Positions 25,688 through 33,946 of a stretch of 64,000 nt of DNA are shown here, one piece after another (the first letter of the stretch is position 1; each line of letters opens with the position of its first letter). Under the pieces are notes generated by a model. That model had not been told where the DNA came from. It made no database searches and worked only from the letters and a program-made list of their open reading frames with translations. Source of the stretch: Bacteroidales bacterium (GTDB taxonomy: Bacteria; Bacteroidota; Bacteroidia; Bacteroidales; F082); assembly GCA_017460915.1 (NCBI GenBank), contig JAFUAA010000046.1, positions 61,986 to 125,985 of the forward strand. The letters are read 5' to 3'. The position numbers and the translations under genes were made by a program.

Positions 25688-26874
25688 TTCACGACAAGTT
25701 TAGCGGTACTGACAGCGTTCTCGCTCTTGACGCTGACGAAATACACACCGCCATTCAAGTTCTCAAGGCTGAGACGGGCTTGTTCGCCAGCCAAAGCCAC
25801 AAAGCTCTGGCTGCTCACCAAGCGACCTTGGATGTCGTAAACCGAAACCACGTTCAGACCCGAGTTTTCGAGGATCACGAAGGTCTCGTTGAAGGCAGGA
25901 TTGGGATAGACCGCAAACGAAACATTGCTGTTTTCATCCATACCGGTATAGACACTCACGGGTTCCACTTCTTGCGTCCAGACATAAGTCCATTCAGCGA
26001 TTTCGGTAGCGCACGACTCATCGCCCCACTTGATGAAGTCGCCATCGACGAGCTCCTGTTGGTCGTAGCCCACCATGCCCATCATGCCGTTCACATTGAA
26101 GAGCCACCACATACCAGCCAATGCCAGATGAAGGTCACCATCATCATAAGTGATGTCATCGACACCCCATGCACCAGGCACGTAGTTGAAACGGCCGTCA
26201 GCATCAGCAATCTTGTCCATCACGTCCTTAAGGATAACGAAATCTCCGTCAAAGCGATAGCCCCAGGCCAAGCATCTGTTAGGTTCGGCCCAATTGACGG
26301 CAAACACCAATTCGTGTTCGCCTTCGCCCACCCAGTATAGGATTTCGGAGAAGTCGATCATGGCTTCGTCGGCCAGCGGATACACTGCAGCCACTTCCTT
26401 TTCCCAGACATAGAAGTAGTTTTCGGGGTCGATCAGGACGCCGCAGGACTCATCGCCCCACTTGATCCAATCGCCGTCTCCAACGGTGATGTTGGTGTAG
26501 AGATCCATGGCCGTTGAGCCGTTCACGTTGAACATCCACCAGCTACCGGCCAAAGCGAGGTCGAGGTTGCCATCGTTGAAGGTGATGTCGCTCAGCCAGC
26601 CGCTGGCGGCTTGATAGTCGAAACGGCTGTCGGCCTCGGCAATGGCGTCCATGACGGCCTCAACCGTGACGGCTTCTTCACTGAAGCGATAGCCCCAGGC
26701 CAGTGCCGTGTCGGGCTCGTTCCAATTGACGATGAAGACCACCTCCTTCTCGCCTTCGCCAATCCAATAGCGGATGTCGGCGGGGTCGATGGAAGCGTCC
26801 TCTTGAGCGAAGAGGTTGGTCGTAAACAGACCGAAGATTCCCATAAGGAAAGCTAAAGTAAAGGTTTTACGCAT
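25684..26874 (-). CDS. T9SS-exported protein with duplicated Trp-rich domain, first gene of the B12 operon
   Basis: The product is 396 residues: a signal peptide, two copies of a domain of about 140 residues (each with YWIGEGE/YWVGEGE, VVFIVNW/LVFAVNW plus E-P, LAWGYRF, ADxRF, DDI/SDITFNDG, LALAGxWWxFNVNG, DxIKWGDESC), and a C-terminal T9SS sorting domain (FAVYPNPAFNETFVIL, GGVYFVSVKSEN). The invariant tryptophans and aspartates suggest a binding surface. I do not recognise the domain by name. As the gene immediately behind the cobalamin riboswitch, it is a candidate for a corrinoid-binding surface protein. Confidence 0.75.
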   Translation of the reverse strand: MRKTFTLAFLMGIFGLFTTNLFAQEDASIDPADIRYWIGEGEKEVVFIVNWNEPDTALAWGYRFSEEAVTVEAVMDAIAEADSRFDYQAASGWLSDITFNDGNLDLALAGSWWMFNVNGSTAMDLYTNITVGDGDWIKWGDESCGVLIDPENYFYVWEKEVAAVYPLADEAMIDFSEILYWVGEGEHELVFAVNWAEPNRCLAWGYRFDGDFVILKDVMDKIADADGRFNYVPGAWGVDDITYDDGDLHLALAGMWWLFNVNGMMGMVGYDQQELVDGDFIKWGDESCATEIAEWTYVWTQEVEPVSVYTGMDENSNVSFAVYPNPAFNETFVILENSGLNVVSVYDIQGRLVSSQSFVALAGEQARLSLENLNGGVYFVSVKSENAVSTAKLVVK

Positions 26875-26984
26875 AATAATATAATTTTAAGGTTTAACAA
26901 TCAGTCAATTACATTAAAATGCCCGGGAAATGGTGGTACACCTTATTATATAAGGAACGCCTGCTCTTGTCCCGAAAGCATCGT

Positions 26985-27156
26985 TTCAACTGACAGGCGG
27001 CAGGTCTTCTGACTTACTCCTTTGGGCTTTCCGCCTTCCCGAAAAACTTTGGTTTTCAGTGGCATGATGGTCGGCCATAAGAGCTTACAGCAGCGGGAAC
27101 TGTCTGGGATTCTCACCCGATTCCCTGTTGGGCCTTTCGGCACCGCTTATCGGCGG
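26985..27156 (-). ncRNA. cobalamin riboswitch
   Basis: Read on the minus strand, the RNA contains the conserved series: GGTGCCGAAAGGCCC, GGGAATCGGGTGAGAATCCC, CAGTTCCCGCTGCTGTAAG, ATGCCACTG, GGGAAGGCGG and the B12 box AAGTCAGAAGACCTGCC (26999-27015). These are the elements of the adenosylcobalamin-responsive class. It lies about 110 bases before the first gene of the operon at 22091-26874, which it should switch off when B12 is plentiful. The expression platform is not certain; a CCTTATTATATAAGG palindrome (26941-26955) follows it. Confidence 0.95.
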
Positions 27157-27164
27157 CAAAGATA
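27157..27164 (-). promoter_or_regulatory. -7 promoter element for the riboswitch transcript
   Basis: TATCTTTG on the minus strand ends directly before the first riboswitch stem, as expected if transcription starts at about 27151. Confidence 0.65.
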
Positions 27165-27206
27165 CACATTTTTACGCAAAACATACTGGCAACGGAAAAA
27201 AGTTTC

Positions 27207-27214
27207 TATTTTTG
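27207..27214 (+). promoter_or_regulatory. -7 promoter element for the InlB-repeat surface protein
   Basis: TATTTTTG, 44 nt before the ATG at 27259. Confidence 0.55.
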
Positions 27215-27258
27215 CAGATTGATTTTAAAGCATTGTTTTTTTGAAAAATTCAAACAAA

Positions 27259-30117
27259 ATGAAAAGAATAACCGCATTTTTCGCAGCCCTGTTCCTTTTG
27301 ATGGGCATGGCGCAAGCCCAAGACATTTATTTTGCCGGCAACAGCAACGGCACGGGAAAGATTTGGAAGAACGGCTCTGTTGAGCTCAACATTGCTGACT
27401 CAACCAGGGTCAACCTACAGGCCATGATGGTTACTCCCGATGGAAAGTTTTTCAGTGCGGGCTATGTCTTCGACCCTGAGTTCAACACACAAGGACACGT
27501 GTGGCTCAACGACAGCACGATTTTCGACTCAGGAACCAATACCATAGTCAACGACTTGGTGGTCAACGGCAATGACTGGATTGCAACTGGATTCGGCGAG
27601 AACGAATGGGAAAACTTGTCGGGCTTCGTGTGGCAAAACGGTGTGTTGCTGCATGCCTTTAACGACAGCATCGCCAGCAACCAGATTGTATCATTAGCCA
27701 TCGACCCTGCCACCGGCGACATCTATTTGGGAGGAAGATCAAACGACTGTGCAACAGTGTGGAATAACGACACAATTCTTTGGCGACTCAACCAACTTTC
27801 AGCGGTCAACGACATCCTTTTTGACGGAGGGAATCTTTATGCTGCAGGAGTAGATTATTCCGAAGGCATACGAGCCACCCTATGGCAAAACGACTCCATC
27901 ATTTTCAGCATCGATGGAGATGACTCTGAATCGGAATTCACCGTCATGGCCTTTTTCGATGGCAGTATATACGTCAGCGGAAACATCGACAGCACTTTGT
28001 ACGTTTGGCAAGATGGCGAAGTGCTCTACAGTCATAGCATGACAGAGTTTTCAGAGATTAAAACATTGGTTGTCAATGACTTTGGAATTTACTATGCTGG
28101 ACAGATTGACGGCACGGCCACCGTTTGGAAAGACGGCGAAGTCCTTTATGAAATTGAGGATTGCGACGCCATCAGCGCATTGGCAGTGCTGCCTTCCGAC
28201 GAACCGCTTTTCACCCTTACCGTCGAGGCTGACAGTACTGATTGGGGCATCGTCACGGGCGGCGGCATGTATCATTACGGTGACACGGCCACCATCGAGG
28301 CCATCGCCAATGCGGGCTACGAGTTCCTCTTCTGGAACGACAGCATCACCGACAACCCGTGCGACATCATCATTACCCAAGACACGACTTTCGTCGCGCA
28401 TTTCGGGCAACTTGAATACACCATCGCCACTTCGGTCAGCCCGGAAAATGCCGGCATCGTGACGGGTGGCGGCACCTATCATTACGGCGACACCATCACG
28501 CTTGAGGCCATTGCAAATGGCGGCTTCGCCTTTGAACGTTGGAACGACAGCATCACCGACAACCCGCGCGACATCGTGGTCACACAAGACAGCACTTTCA
28601 CGGCCTTCTTCATTGAACGCCAATACACCATCACCGTCGAGTCAGACCATCCCGCTTGGGGTAGCGTCACAGGTGGCGGCACTTTCGACTATGGCGACAC
28701 CATACAAATCGCAGCCACGGCTTACATGGGCTTCCAGTTTAACAGCTGGACCGACGGCAATGCCGACAACCCGCGCGACATCGTCGTCACCGAAGACGCA
28801 ACATACACCGCACGTTTTGGCATCCAACAATGCGAGATTCGTGCCATCGTCTCTCCCGAAGGGGCAGGCACCATCACAGGTGCTGGCGTATACGACTACG
28901 GCGAGACCATCCACCTGACCGTCCACAGCAACCCAGGCTATGTTTTCTACATGTGGGACGATGGCAACATCACCAACCCTCGTACCGTGTTTGTGGACGG
29001 CGATGCGGCATACACTGCCGTCTTCAATGCCGTGCAATATGAAATCACCACCGAGGCCGTCCCCGCAGAAGGCGGAACTGTGAGAGGTGCCGGCCTGTAT
29101 GACTATGGTGCATCAGCCACCCTGAAAGCCGACGCCAACGAAGGCTACATGTTCATCTGTTGGCAGGACGGCATCGCCAGCAACCCACGTACAATCGCAG
29201 TGATCCAAAATGCACATTATATCGCTAAATTCTACAACACTGGCACCCAACTTTACACCGTCACCGTCGTTGCCAACGACCCCGAACTGGGTACAGTAAC
29301 CGGCAGTGGCACATACCCTGAAGGCGACAGCATCCAAATTAGCGCCATTCCCATAAGCGGCGCCCTCTTCATGGGCTGGGACGACGGCAACACCGACAAT
29401 CCCCGCACCGTGGTGGTGACCAGCAACCTTGAGTTTAAAGCCATTTTCTCTGTCACCGAGACCTTTACCATCACCGTAAAGCCAGAGAATCCTTTCGTTG
29501 GCTCCACCTATGGTAGCGGTACCTATCCTGTCGGCACAACAGTCAACATCGGCGCAACGCCCAGCCAAGGTTTCTATTTCGCTGGCTGGCAAGACGGCGA
29601 CATGAACAACCCGCGCACCCTCACCGTAACCGAAGACGCCGATTATGTGGCCTATTTCTCACAAGAGCCTACCTTGACTTATGATGTCACCGTTTATTAC
29701 GATGAAAACCAAGGCTTTGTGTTGGGCGCTGGCACTTATGCGGCTGGTGCCACAGCGACTTTGGCAGCCATCCCTGCCGATGGCTACATGTTCGTCAAAT
29801 GGGGCGATGGTGTCACCGACAACCGTCGTGAAATTGTCGTGAACCAAGACATCGTCCTAGCCGTCTTCTTCGACCAAACGGGGCTCGAAGACAATGACTT
29901 AAACACCCTCAGCCTCTTCCCCAACCCCGCCAAGGAGCAAATCCGCATCGAAGGCTTGGAAGGCGAAAGCGAGATTGAAATCTACAACGCTATGGGTCAA
30001 CTCGTCAAAGCCGTCCAACTGAGCGACAACGAGGCCGTCGGCATCGGTGACCTGAGCGCAGGGCTTTACCTTATGAGAATCAACGGAAAGTACAAGTCGA
30101 GATTCGTGAAGGAATAA
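27259..30117 (+). CDS. T9SS surface protein with eight InlB-type B repeats
   Basis: The protein has 952 residues. A signal peptide (MKRITAFFAALFLLMGMAQA) is followed by about 300 residues of propeller-like repeats (WKNGSVELNI, VWLNDSTIF, VWQNGVLLHAF, LWQNDSIIFSI, VWQDGEVLYS). Eight repeats of about 68 residues come next, each with the pattern YTITVxS-GxVTGGGTYxYGDTxTIxAxAxxGYxFxxWxDGxxDNPRxIVVTxDxTYxAxF, typical of divergent InlB B-repeats. A T9SS sorting domain ends the protein (LSLFPNPAKEQIRIEG, AGLYLMRINGKYKSRFVKE). The repeats form stalks in adhesins, so a surface-attachment role is likely. The ATG at 27259 is preferred over an upstream TTG. Confidence 0.85.
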   Translation: MKRITAFFAALFLLMGMAQAQDIYFAGNSNGTGKIWKNGSVELNIADSTRVNLQAMMVTPDGKFFSAGYVFDPEFNTQGHVWLNDSTIFDSGTNTIVNDLVVNGNDWIATGFGENEWENLSGFVWQNGVLLHAFNDSIASNQIVSLAIDPATGDIYLGGRSNDCATVWNNDTILWRLNQLSAVNDILFDGGNLYAAGVDYSEGIRATLWQNDSIIFSIDGDDSESEFTVMAFFDGSIYVSGNIDSTLYVWQDGEVLYSHSMTEFSEIKTLVVNDFGIYYAGQIDGTATVWKDGEVLYEIEDCDAISALAVLPSDEPLFTLTVEADSTDWGIVTGGGMYHYGDTATIEAIANAGYEFLFWNDSITDNPCDIIITQDTTFVAHFGQLEYTIATSVSPENAGIVTGGGTYHYGDTITLEAIANGGFAFERWNDSITDNPRDIVVTQDSTFTAFFIERQYTITVESDHPAWGSVTGGGTFDYGDTIQIAATAYMGFQFNSWTDGNADNPRDIVVTEDATYTARFGIQQCEIRAIVSPEGAGTITGAGVYDYGETIHLTVHSNPGYVFYMWDDGNITNPRTVFVDGDAAYTAVFNAVQYEITTEAVPAEGGTVRGAGLYDYGASATLKADANEGYMFICWQDGIASNPRTIAVIQNAHYIAKFYNTGTQLYTVTVVANDPELGTVTGSGTYPEGDSIQISAIPISGALFMGWDDGNTDNPRTVVVTSNLEFKAIFSVTETFTITVKPENPFVGSTYGSGTYPVGTTVNIGATPSQGFYFAGWQDGDMNNPRTLTVTEDADYVAYFSQEPTLTYDVTVYYDENQGFVLGAGTYAAGATATLAAIPADGYMFVKWGDGVTDNRREIVVNQDIVLAVFFDQTGLEDNDLNTLSLFPNPAKEQIRIEGLEGESEIEIYNAMGQLVKAVQLSDNEAVGIGDLSAGLYLMRINGKYKSRFVKE

Positions 30118-30118
30118 A

Positions 30119-30160
30119 AAAATGAGCGCCTCAAAATAGAGAGGCGCTCATTTTTTTGTC
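30119..30160. terminator. bidirectional rho-independent terminator
   Basis: The arms AAAATGAGCGCCTC (30119-30132) and GAGGCGCTCATTTT (30141-30154) are perfectly paired, with an A-run on one side and a T-run on the other. It serves both the surface-protein gene and the convergent subtilase gene. Confidence 0.9.
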
Positions 30161-30171
30161 ACTTGTGACAC

Positions 30172-31818
30172 TCATTTCGTCAGCACGAGTTTCAAGGTCT
30201 GGTTGCCCAACTCCGAAACGGCTTTGATGAAGTAAACGCCAGAATCCAACATGTTGAGATGGTTCTCAAGTGTCGTGTGATTCAAGCCGTTGAAATCGTA
30301 TGTGTAAAGGCAATGACCCATAAAGTCATACACCGTCACCGCGGCTTTCACGCCTTCCTTCAAGGCAATATGGACCTCGCCTTGTGAGGGATTGGGATAC
30401 ACATTGATGATTTCCTTGGCCGTGGCAGGCATCTCATCGACGTGCAACATTTCCAAAGCCTGACTGAAATCGGGAATACCATATCCATACAGGTTATCAG
30501 GATTGCTGGCACGGTTACTGCTTTCGCGAATGGCATCGCAGAGTTCCTGCACCGATGCATAAGGACGAGCCTGACGCAAACAAGCGACTGCTCCCGCCAG
30601 CACAGGCGTAGCAAATGAAGTGCCGTTGCCATTGTAATAAGGATACCAACTACCATAGCCGGAGGCCACATAGGTGCCTTCTCCCATAGCCATCACATCG
30701 GGTTTGATGCGACCATCGAAGGTAGGGCCAACGGAGCTGAAACTGGCGCGGTTGCCCGAAGCATTGACGGCACCCACCGTCAGGACGTGTTCAGCATCGG
30801 CAGGAATGCCCAAGGTGCAAGTGCCACCACCTTCATTACCGGCAGCGTTCAAGCAAATCATGCCACGGCTCACGGCGATTTCGGCACCGATGGTCATCGG
30901 GGCGGTCTTGCCGTCGTAATGTTCAAACGGATGGTTCCACTGCGTCATATCGAAATCGATGTAACCGAGCGAAGTAGTGCAGACATCAACGCCAAGGCTA
31001 TCGGCAAACTCGGCTCCCGACACCCAATTGTATTCCTCGATGATGTTCTCCGTGTTGCCATCTTCAGTATGAATGAGATAATACGAAGCCTTGGGAGCTG
31101 TGCCCACCATATTATTGGGGTCGTAAGCCCCCATGGTGCTGAGGCAGGAAGTGCCATGCGTGCTTTGCGTATAGACCGAAGTCTGACCATAGACGAACTG
31201 TTTGGTGCCCAACAGGCGGCCCTCTTCACGCATGTTGTCGAAGCAGGACTGGTCAGGAGTGCCTTCGAAACCACCGTCAAGGACGGCGATGATGATTCCA
31301 GTGCCGTCATAGCCCATATCATGCAGCAGATGGGCGTTCAGCTGTGTTACTTGGGCCTCGGCGCCGCCATAGAATCCTCTGGTGCCACGATTGGCCGCGG
31401 CAGGCTTCATCTCGTTGGCCAGCCAGCGTTCTTTCAGCATCTGGGCCTCGGGGTTGTTAGGACAATTGCGCACTGTGGAGACAAATTCGAGCGCATTGAT
31501 GGCATCAATCACGCTCGGATTCGTGGCGCGAACCGAAACGCCGTTGAGCCACTTGGAAGGATTGATCAATTCGGCACCACAGTCGGCCACGGCCTGAAGA
31601 TACTGCGGATTGACCGGAAGGTCATACTCATCAATGGCAATACCCTGATTGGCACGACGTTGCAACGCCCTTTCGCTCAAATAAGCCTCGGGGTTGTCGA
31701 TGGAATAAGGCGAGTTGTTCTTGTCGGTGAACTGCACCCAATAGATGTTGGTCGCGATTTGCGCCTGGGCAAACATCGTGACCGCGAAAAACAAAAGTAA
31801 AAAAGATACTTTTCTCAT
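30172..31818 (-). CDS. T9SS-exported subtilisin-like serine protease (S8)
   Basis: The product is 548 residues with a signal peptide (MRKVSFLLLFFAVTMFAQAQ), a propeptide with the YLSERALQRRANQGI segment common in Bacteroidota subtilases, and an S8 domain. The catalytic triad is complete: Asp181 in AVLDGGFEG, His221 in STHGTSC and Ser401 in GTSFATP, with the oxyanion Asn in LNAAGNEG. A C-terminal sorting domain (INVYPNPSQGEVHIAL, GVYFIKAVSE) sends it through T9SS. Outer-surface or secreted proteolysis is expected. Confidence 0.93.
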   Translation of the reverse strand: MRKVSFLLLFFAVTMFAQAQIATNIYWVQFTDKNNSPYSIDNPEAYLSERALQRRANQGIAIDEYDLPVNPQYLQAVADCGAELINPSKWLNGVSVRATNPSVIDAINALEFVSTVRNCPNNPEAQMLKERWLANEMKPAAANRGTRGFYGGAEAQVTQLNAHLLHDMGYDGTGIIIAVLDGGFEGTPDQSCFDNMREEGRLLGTKQFVYGQTSVYTQSTHGTSCLSTMGAYDPNNMVGTAPKASYYLIHTEDGNTENIIEEYNWVSGAEFADSLGVDVCTTSLGYIDFDMTQWNHPFEHYDGKTAPMTIGAEIAVSRGMICLNAAGNEGGGTCTLGIPADAEHVLTVGAVNASGNRASFSSVGPTFDGRIKPDVMAMGEGTYVASGYGSWYPYYNGNGTSFATPVLAGAVACLRQARPYASVQELCDAIRESSNRASNPDNLYGYGIPDFSQALEMLHVDEMPATAKEIINVYPNPSQGEVHIALKEGVKAAVTVYDFMGHCLYTYDFNGLNHTTLENHLNMLDSGVYFIKAVSELGNQTLKLVLTK

Positions 31819-31869
31819 AGTGTATTGAATTTATGAAGTTATGCCATAGTTTAGGTGATAAAAAACGCG

Positions 31870-31877
31870 CAAAAATA
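31870..31877 (-). promoter_or_regulatory. -7 promoter element for the subtilase
   Basis: TATTTTTG on the minus strand, 51 nt before the ATG at 31818. Confidence 0.5.
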
Positions 31878-31920
31878 ACACAATTTTCACGACACACACC
31901 GCATTTTAAGGCAAAATCCC

Positions 31921-31928
31921 TACTTTTG
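31921..31928 (+). promoter_or_regulatory. -7 promoter element for trmD
   Basis: TACTTTTG, 23 nt before the trmD ATG. Confidence 0.55.
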
Positions 31929-31951
31929 CCAAAAATTCCAAAACTCACGTC

Positions 31952-32647
31952 ATGCGCATCGATATCATTGCCGTTTTTCCCGAAATGTTTGAGGGTCCTT
32001 TCACCGAGTCCATCATCAAACGTGCTGTCAACAAAGGCATTGTGGAGATCGGGCTCCACAACCTTCGCGACTACAGCACCGACAAGCACCACAAAGTGGA
32101 CGACTACTCGTTTGCCGCTGGCGCGGGCATGGTGATGATGATCGAGCCCGTCGACAACTGCATCAGCCATCTCAAGAGCCAGCGCGATTACGACGAGGTC
32201 ATCTACATGAGCCCCGACGGCGAGTTGCTCGACCAGCCCTTGTGCAACCAACTCTCGATGAAGCAGAACCTTATCATCCTCTGCGGCCACTACAAAGGCA
32301 TCGACGAGCGCATCCGCGAGCATTTGGTCACCAAAGAGATTTCCATCGGCAACTATGTCCTTTCGGGCGGCGAGTTGGGTGCAGCCGTGCTGGTCGACAG
32401 CCTGGTGCGCCTCATTCCCGGAGCCTTGGGCGACGAAACCTCTGCCCTCTCCGACTCGTTCCAGGACGGACTGGTGTCGCCGCCCGTCTACACCAGACCT
32501 CGCAACTACAGGGGTTGGGAGGTCCCCGAAATCCTTTTGTCGGGCAACGACCTAAAAATCAGCGAATGGAAATTGGAGCAAGCGATACAGCGCACCAAGG
32601 AAAGAAGACCCGAAATGTACGAAAATTTCAAAAAAAGCGGAATTTAA
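31952..32647 (+). CDS. trmD: tRNA (guanine-N1)-methyltransferase
   Basis: The protein has 231 residues and is a SPOUT-fold enzyme methylating G37 of tRNAs with a GG at 36-37. Hallmarks: [64 protein letters not shown] (knot region) and [19 protein letters not shown]. The length and start are normal. rplS follows with its own promoter. Confidence 0.97.
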   Translation: MRIDIIAVFPEMFEGPFTESIIKRAVNKGIVEIGLHNLRDYSTDKHHKVDDYSFAAGAGMVMMIEPVDNCISHLKSQRDYDEVIYMSPDGELLDQPLCNQLSMKQNLIILCGHYKGIDERIREHLVTKEISIGNYVLSGGELGAAVLVDSLVRLIPGALGDETSALSDSFQDGLVSPPVYTRPRNYRGWEVPEILLSGNDLKISEWKLEQAIQRTKERRPEMYENFKKSGI

Positions 32648-32670
32648 GCGTAATATTTCGAAATTATTCG

Positions 32671-32678
32671 TACCTTTG
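32671..32678 (+). promoter_or_regulatory. -7 promoter element for rplS
   Basis: TACCTTTG, 40 nt before the ATG at 32719. Confidence 0.6.
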
Positions 32679-32718
32679 CAGCCACTTTTTGGAGAAAAAT
32701 ATATAAAAATCATATAAA

Positions 32719-33072
32719 ATGAGTAAACAAGCATTAATTCAATTCGTTGAAGATCAGATTGTTGTAAAAGATTTTCCGAAGTTTAAGACAGGTGACACCA
32801 TCACGGTGACCTACAAGATTGTTGAAGGACAAAAAGAGCGTCTGCAGAAGTTCCAGGGCATCGTCCTGAAGCGCAGCGGCCAAGGCAAGACCGGCACTTT
32901 CACCATCCGTAAGATTTCCAACAACATCGGTGTTGAAAGATGTTTCCCGATTGCCTCCCCCATGATTGAGAACATCGAGCTCAACAAGCAGGGTGCAGTC
33001 CGCAAGTCACGCATCTACTACCTCCGTGGTCTGCGCGGCAAGAAAGCCAAGATCAAGGAGCTCAAGAAGTGA
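32719..33072 (+). CDS. rplS: 50S ribosomal protein L19
   Basis: The protein has 117 residues, standard for L19 at the 30S-50S interface. The conserved segments FKTGDTITVTYKIVEG, LQKFQGIVLKR, TFTIRKISNNIGVERCFP and LRGLRGKKAKIKE are present. Its codon use is the most biased of its neighbours, as expected for a ribosomal protein. A terminator follows. Confidence 0.98.
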   Translation: MSKQALIQFVEDQIVVKDFPKFKTGDTITVTYKIVEGQKERLQKFQGIVLKRSGQGKTGTFTIRKISNNIGVERCFPIASPMIENIELNKQGAVRKSRIYYLRGLRGKKAKIKELKK

Positions 33073-33092
33073 TTCAACTTTCATTCAACAAC

Positions 33093-33130
33093 AAAAAAGC
33101 CCCGAGCGATGCTTGGGACTTTTGTTTTTT
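33093..33130 (+). terminator. rho-independent terminator after rplS
   Basis: AAAAGCCCCGAGC pairs with GCTTGGGACTTTT (one mismatch, one G-T pair), followed by GTTTTTTT. Confidence 0.85.
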
Positions 33131-33135
33131 TATGC

Positions 33136-33843
33136 TTATTGAACAAGCCTTATTCTGGCTTTCTTAAGGTATGGATCCAAAAATCATTCAATTCGTATTT
33201 CCTTTTCCATAAATGCTCTTTGATAGCCTTATCGGTTTCACATATATCCAGAAGAAATAGATAATATTGGTACTTCCTGTTTGGAAGATACTCTTTTATT
33301 GTTTTATATGTTGTTCTATAATATTCTTCTTCCTCATCCTCAATTTGAATATCATCCGTACCATCACGTACGATGGTTATATAAGCTTCTATAAACCTCT
33401 ATGTCGTCCAAATATGCGTACCGTATCCTTTTTATCGCATAATACTTGCTTCCCATTTTATACACTTCGGTATTATCCATGGTCATAAGATTATCCAAAT
33501 ATTGCGAAAAACAAATTCGGTGAACATACTTATCTTGCACAGAATCAAATATTTCCCAATTACTATAATGTGGAATTAAATAAGTTAGGGAATCTAAATT
33601 GATCGAATCAGCAGCAATCGCATTTATTAGAAAATCCTCATCTGCAATGTAATACAAATCATAATCTGTTTTCAACCTTAAGCAACAGGCAAATGGAGGA
33701 TAAAACTCCGGATAACCATATACCACCTCTTGAATGATATAGTTTGTCTCGGACTTATAATATGGGGCACGATCTTGCGCCTGAGCGTTGCCGTGGCCAA
33801 ACAGCAGGGAAGCGGTGATGAGAATGATGAATGTTTGTCTCAT
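33136..33843 (-). pseudogene. frameshifted secreted protein of unknown function
   Basis: The first 159 codons (from 33843) encode a signal peptide (IILITASLLFGHGNAQAQ) and a Tyr-rich domain (NYIIQEVVYGYPEFYPPFACCLRL, RIRYAYLDDIEVY) and end at a premature TGA. Another frame carries on for about 80 codons without a start (YITIVRDGTDDIQIEDEEEEYY, EYLPNRKYQYYLFLLDICETDK, LNDFLDPYLKKARIRLVQ) to TAA at 33136-33138. Removing one T in the GTTTAT near 33390 joins the two frames smoothly. The family is not recognised. It could be a true frameshift mutation or a sequencing error. Confidence 0.75.
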
Positions 33844-33946
33844 GGCAGTAATGTTTTTATGTTTTTATGATGTTATGTCGCCTGAGCCGCGGCTTACGAA
33901 GTGCAAATTCGGAAGAACGGAAGAGGGAAAAACTCAAAATTCGTTT

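Larger units (their letters stand above)
26875..27258. other. divergent control region between the B12 operon and a surface-protein gene
   Basis: The gap of about 384 bases holds the riboswitch and two back-to-back -7 elements. No gene is seen. Confidence 0.7.

Noticed and set aside
33364-33843. Programmed frameshifting in the secreted-protein gene
   Set aside because: No slippery heptamer or downstream pseudoknot was seen at the joint; a simple indel is more likely.
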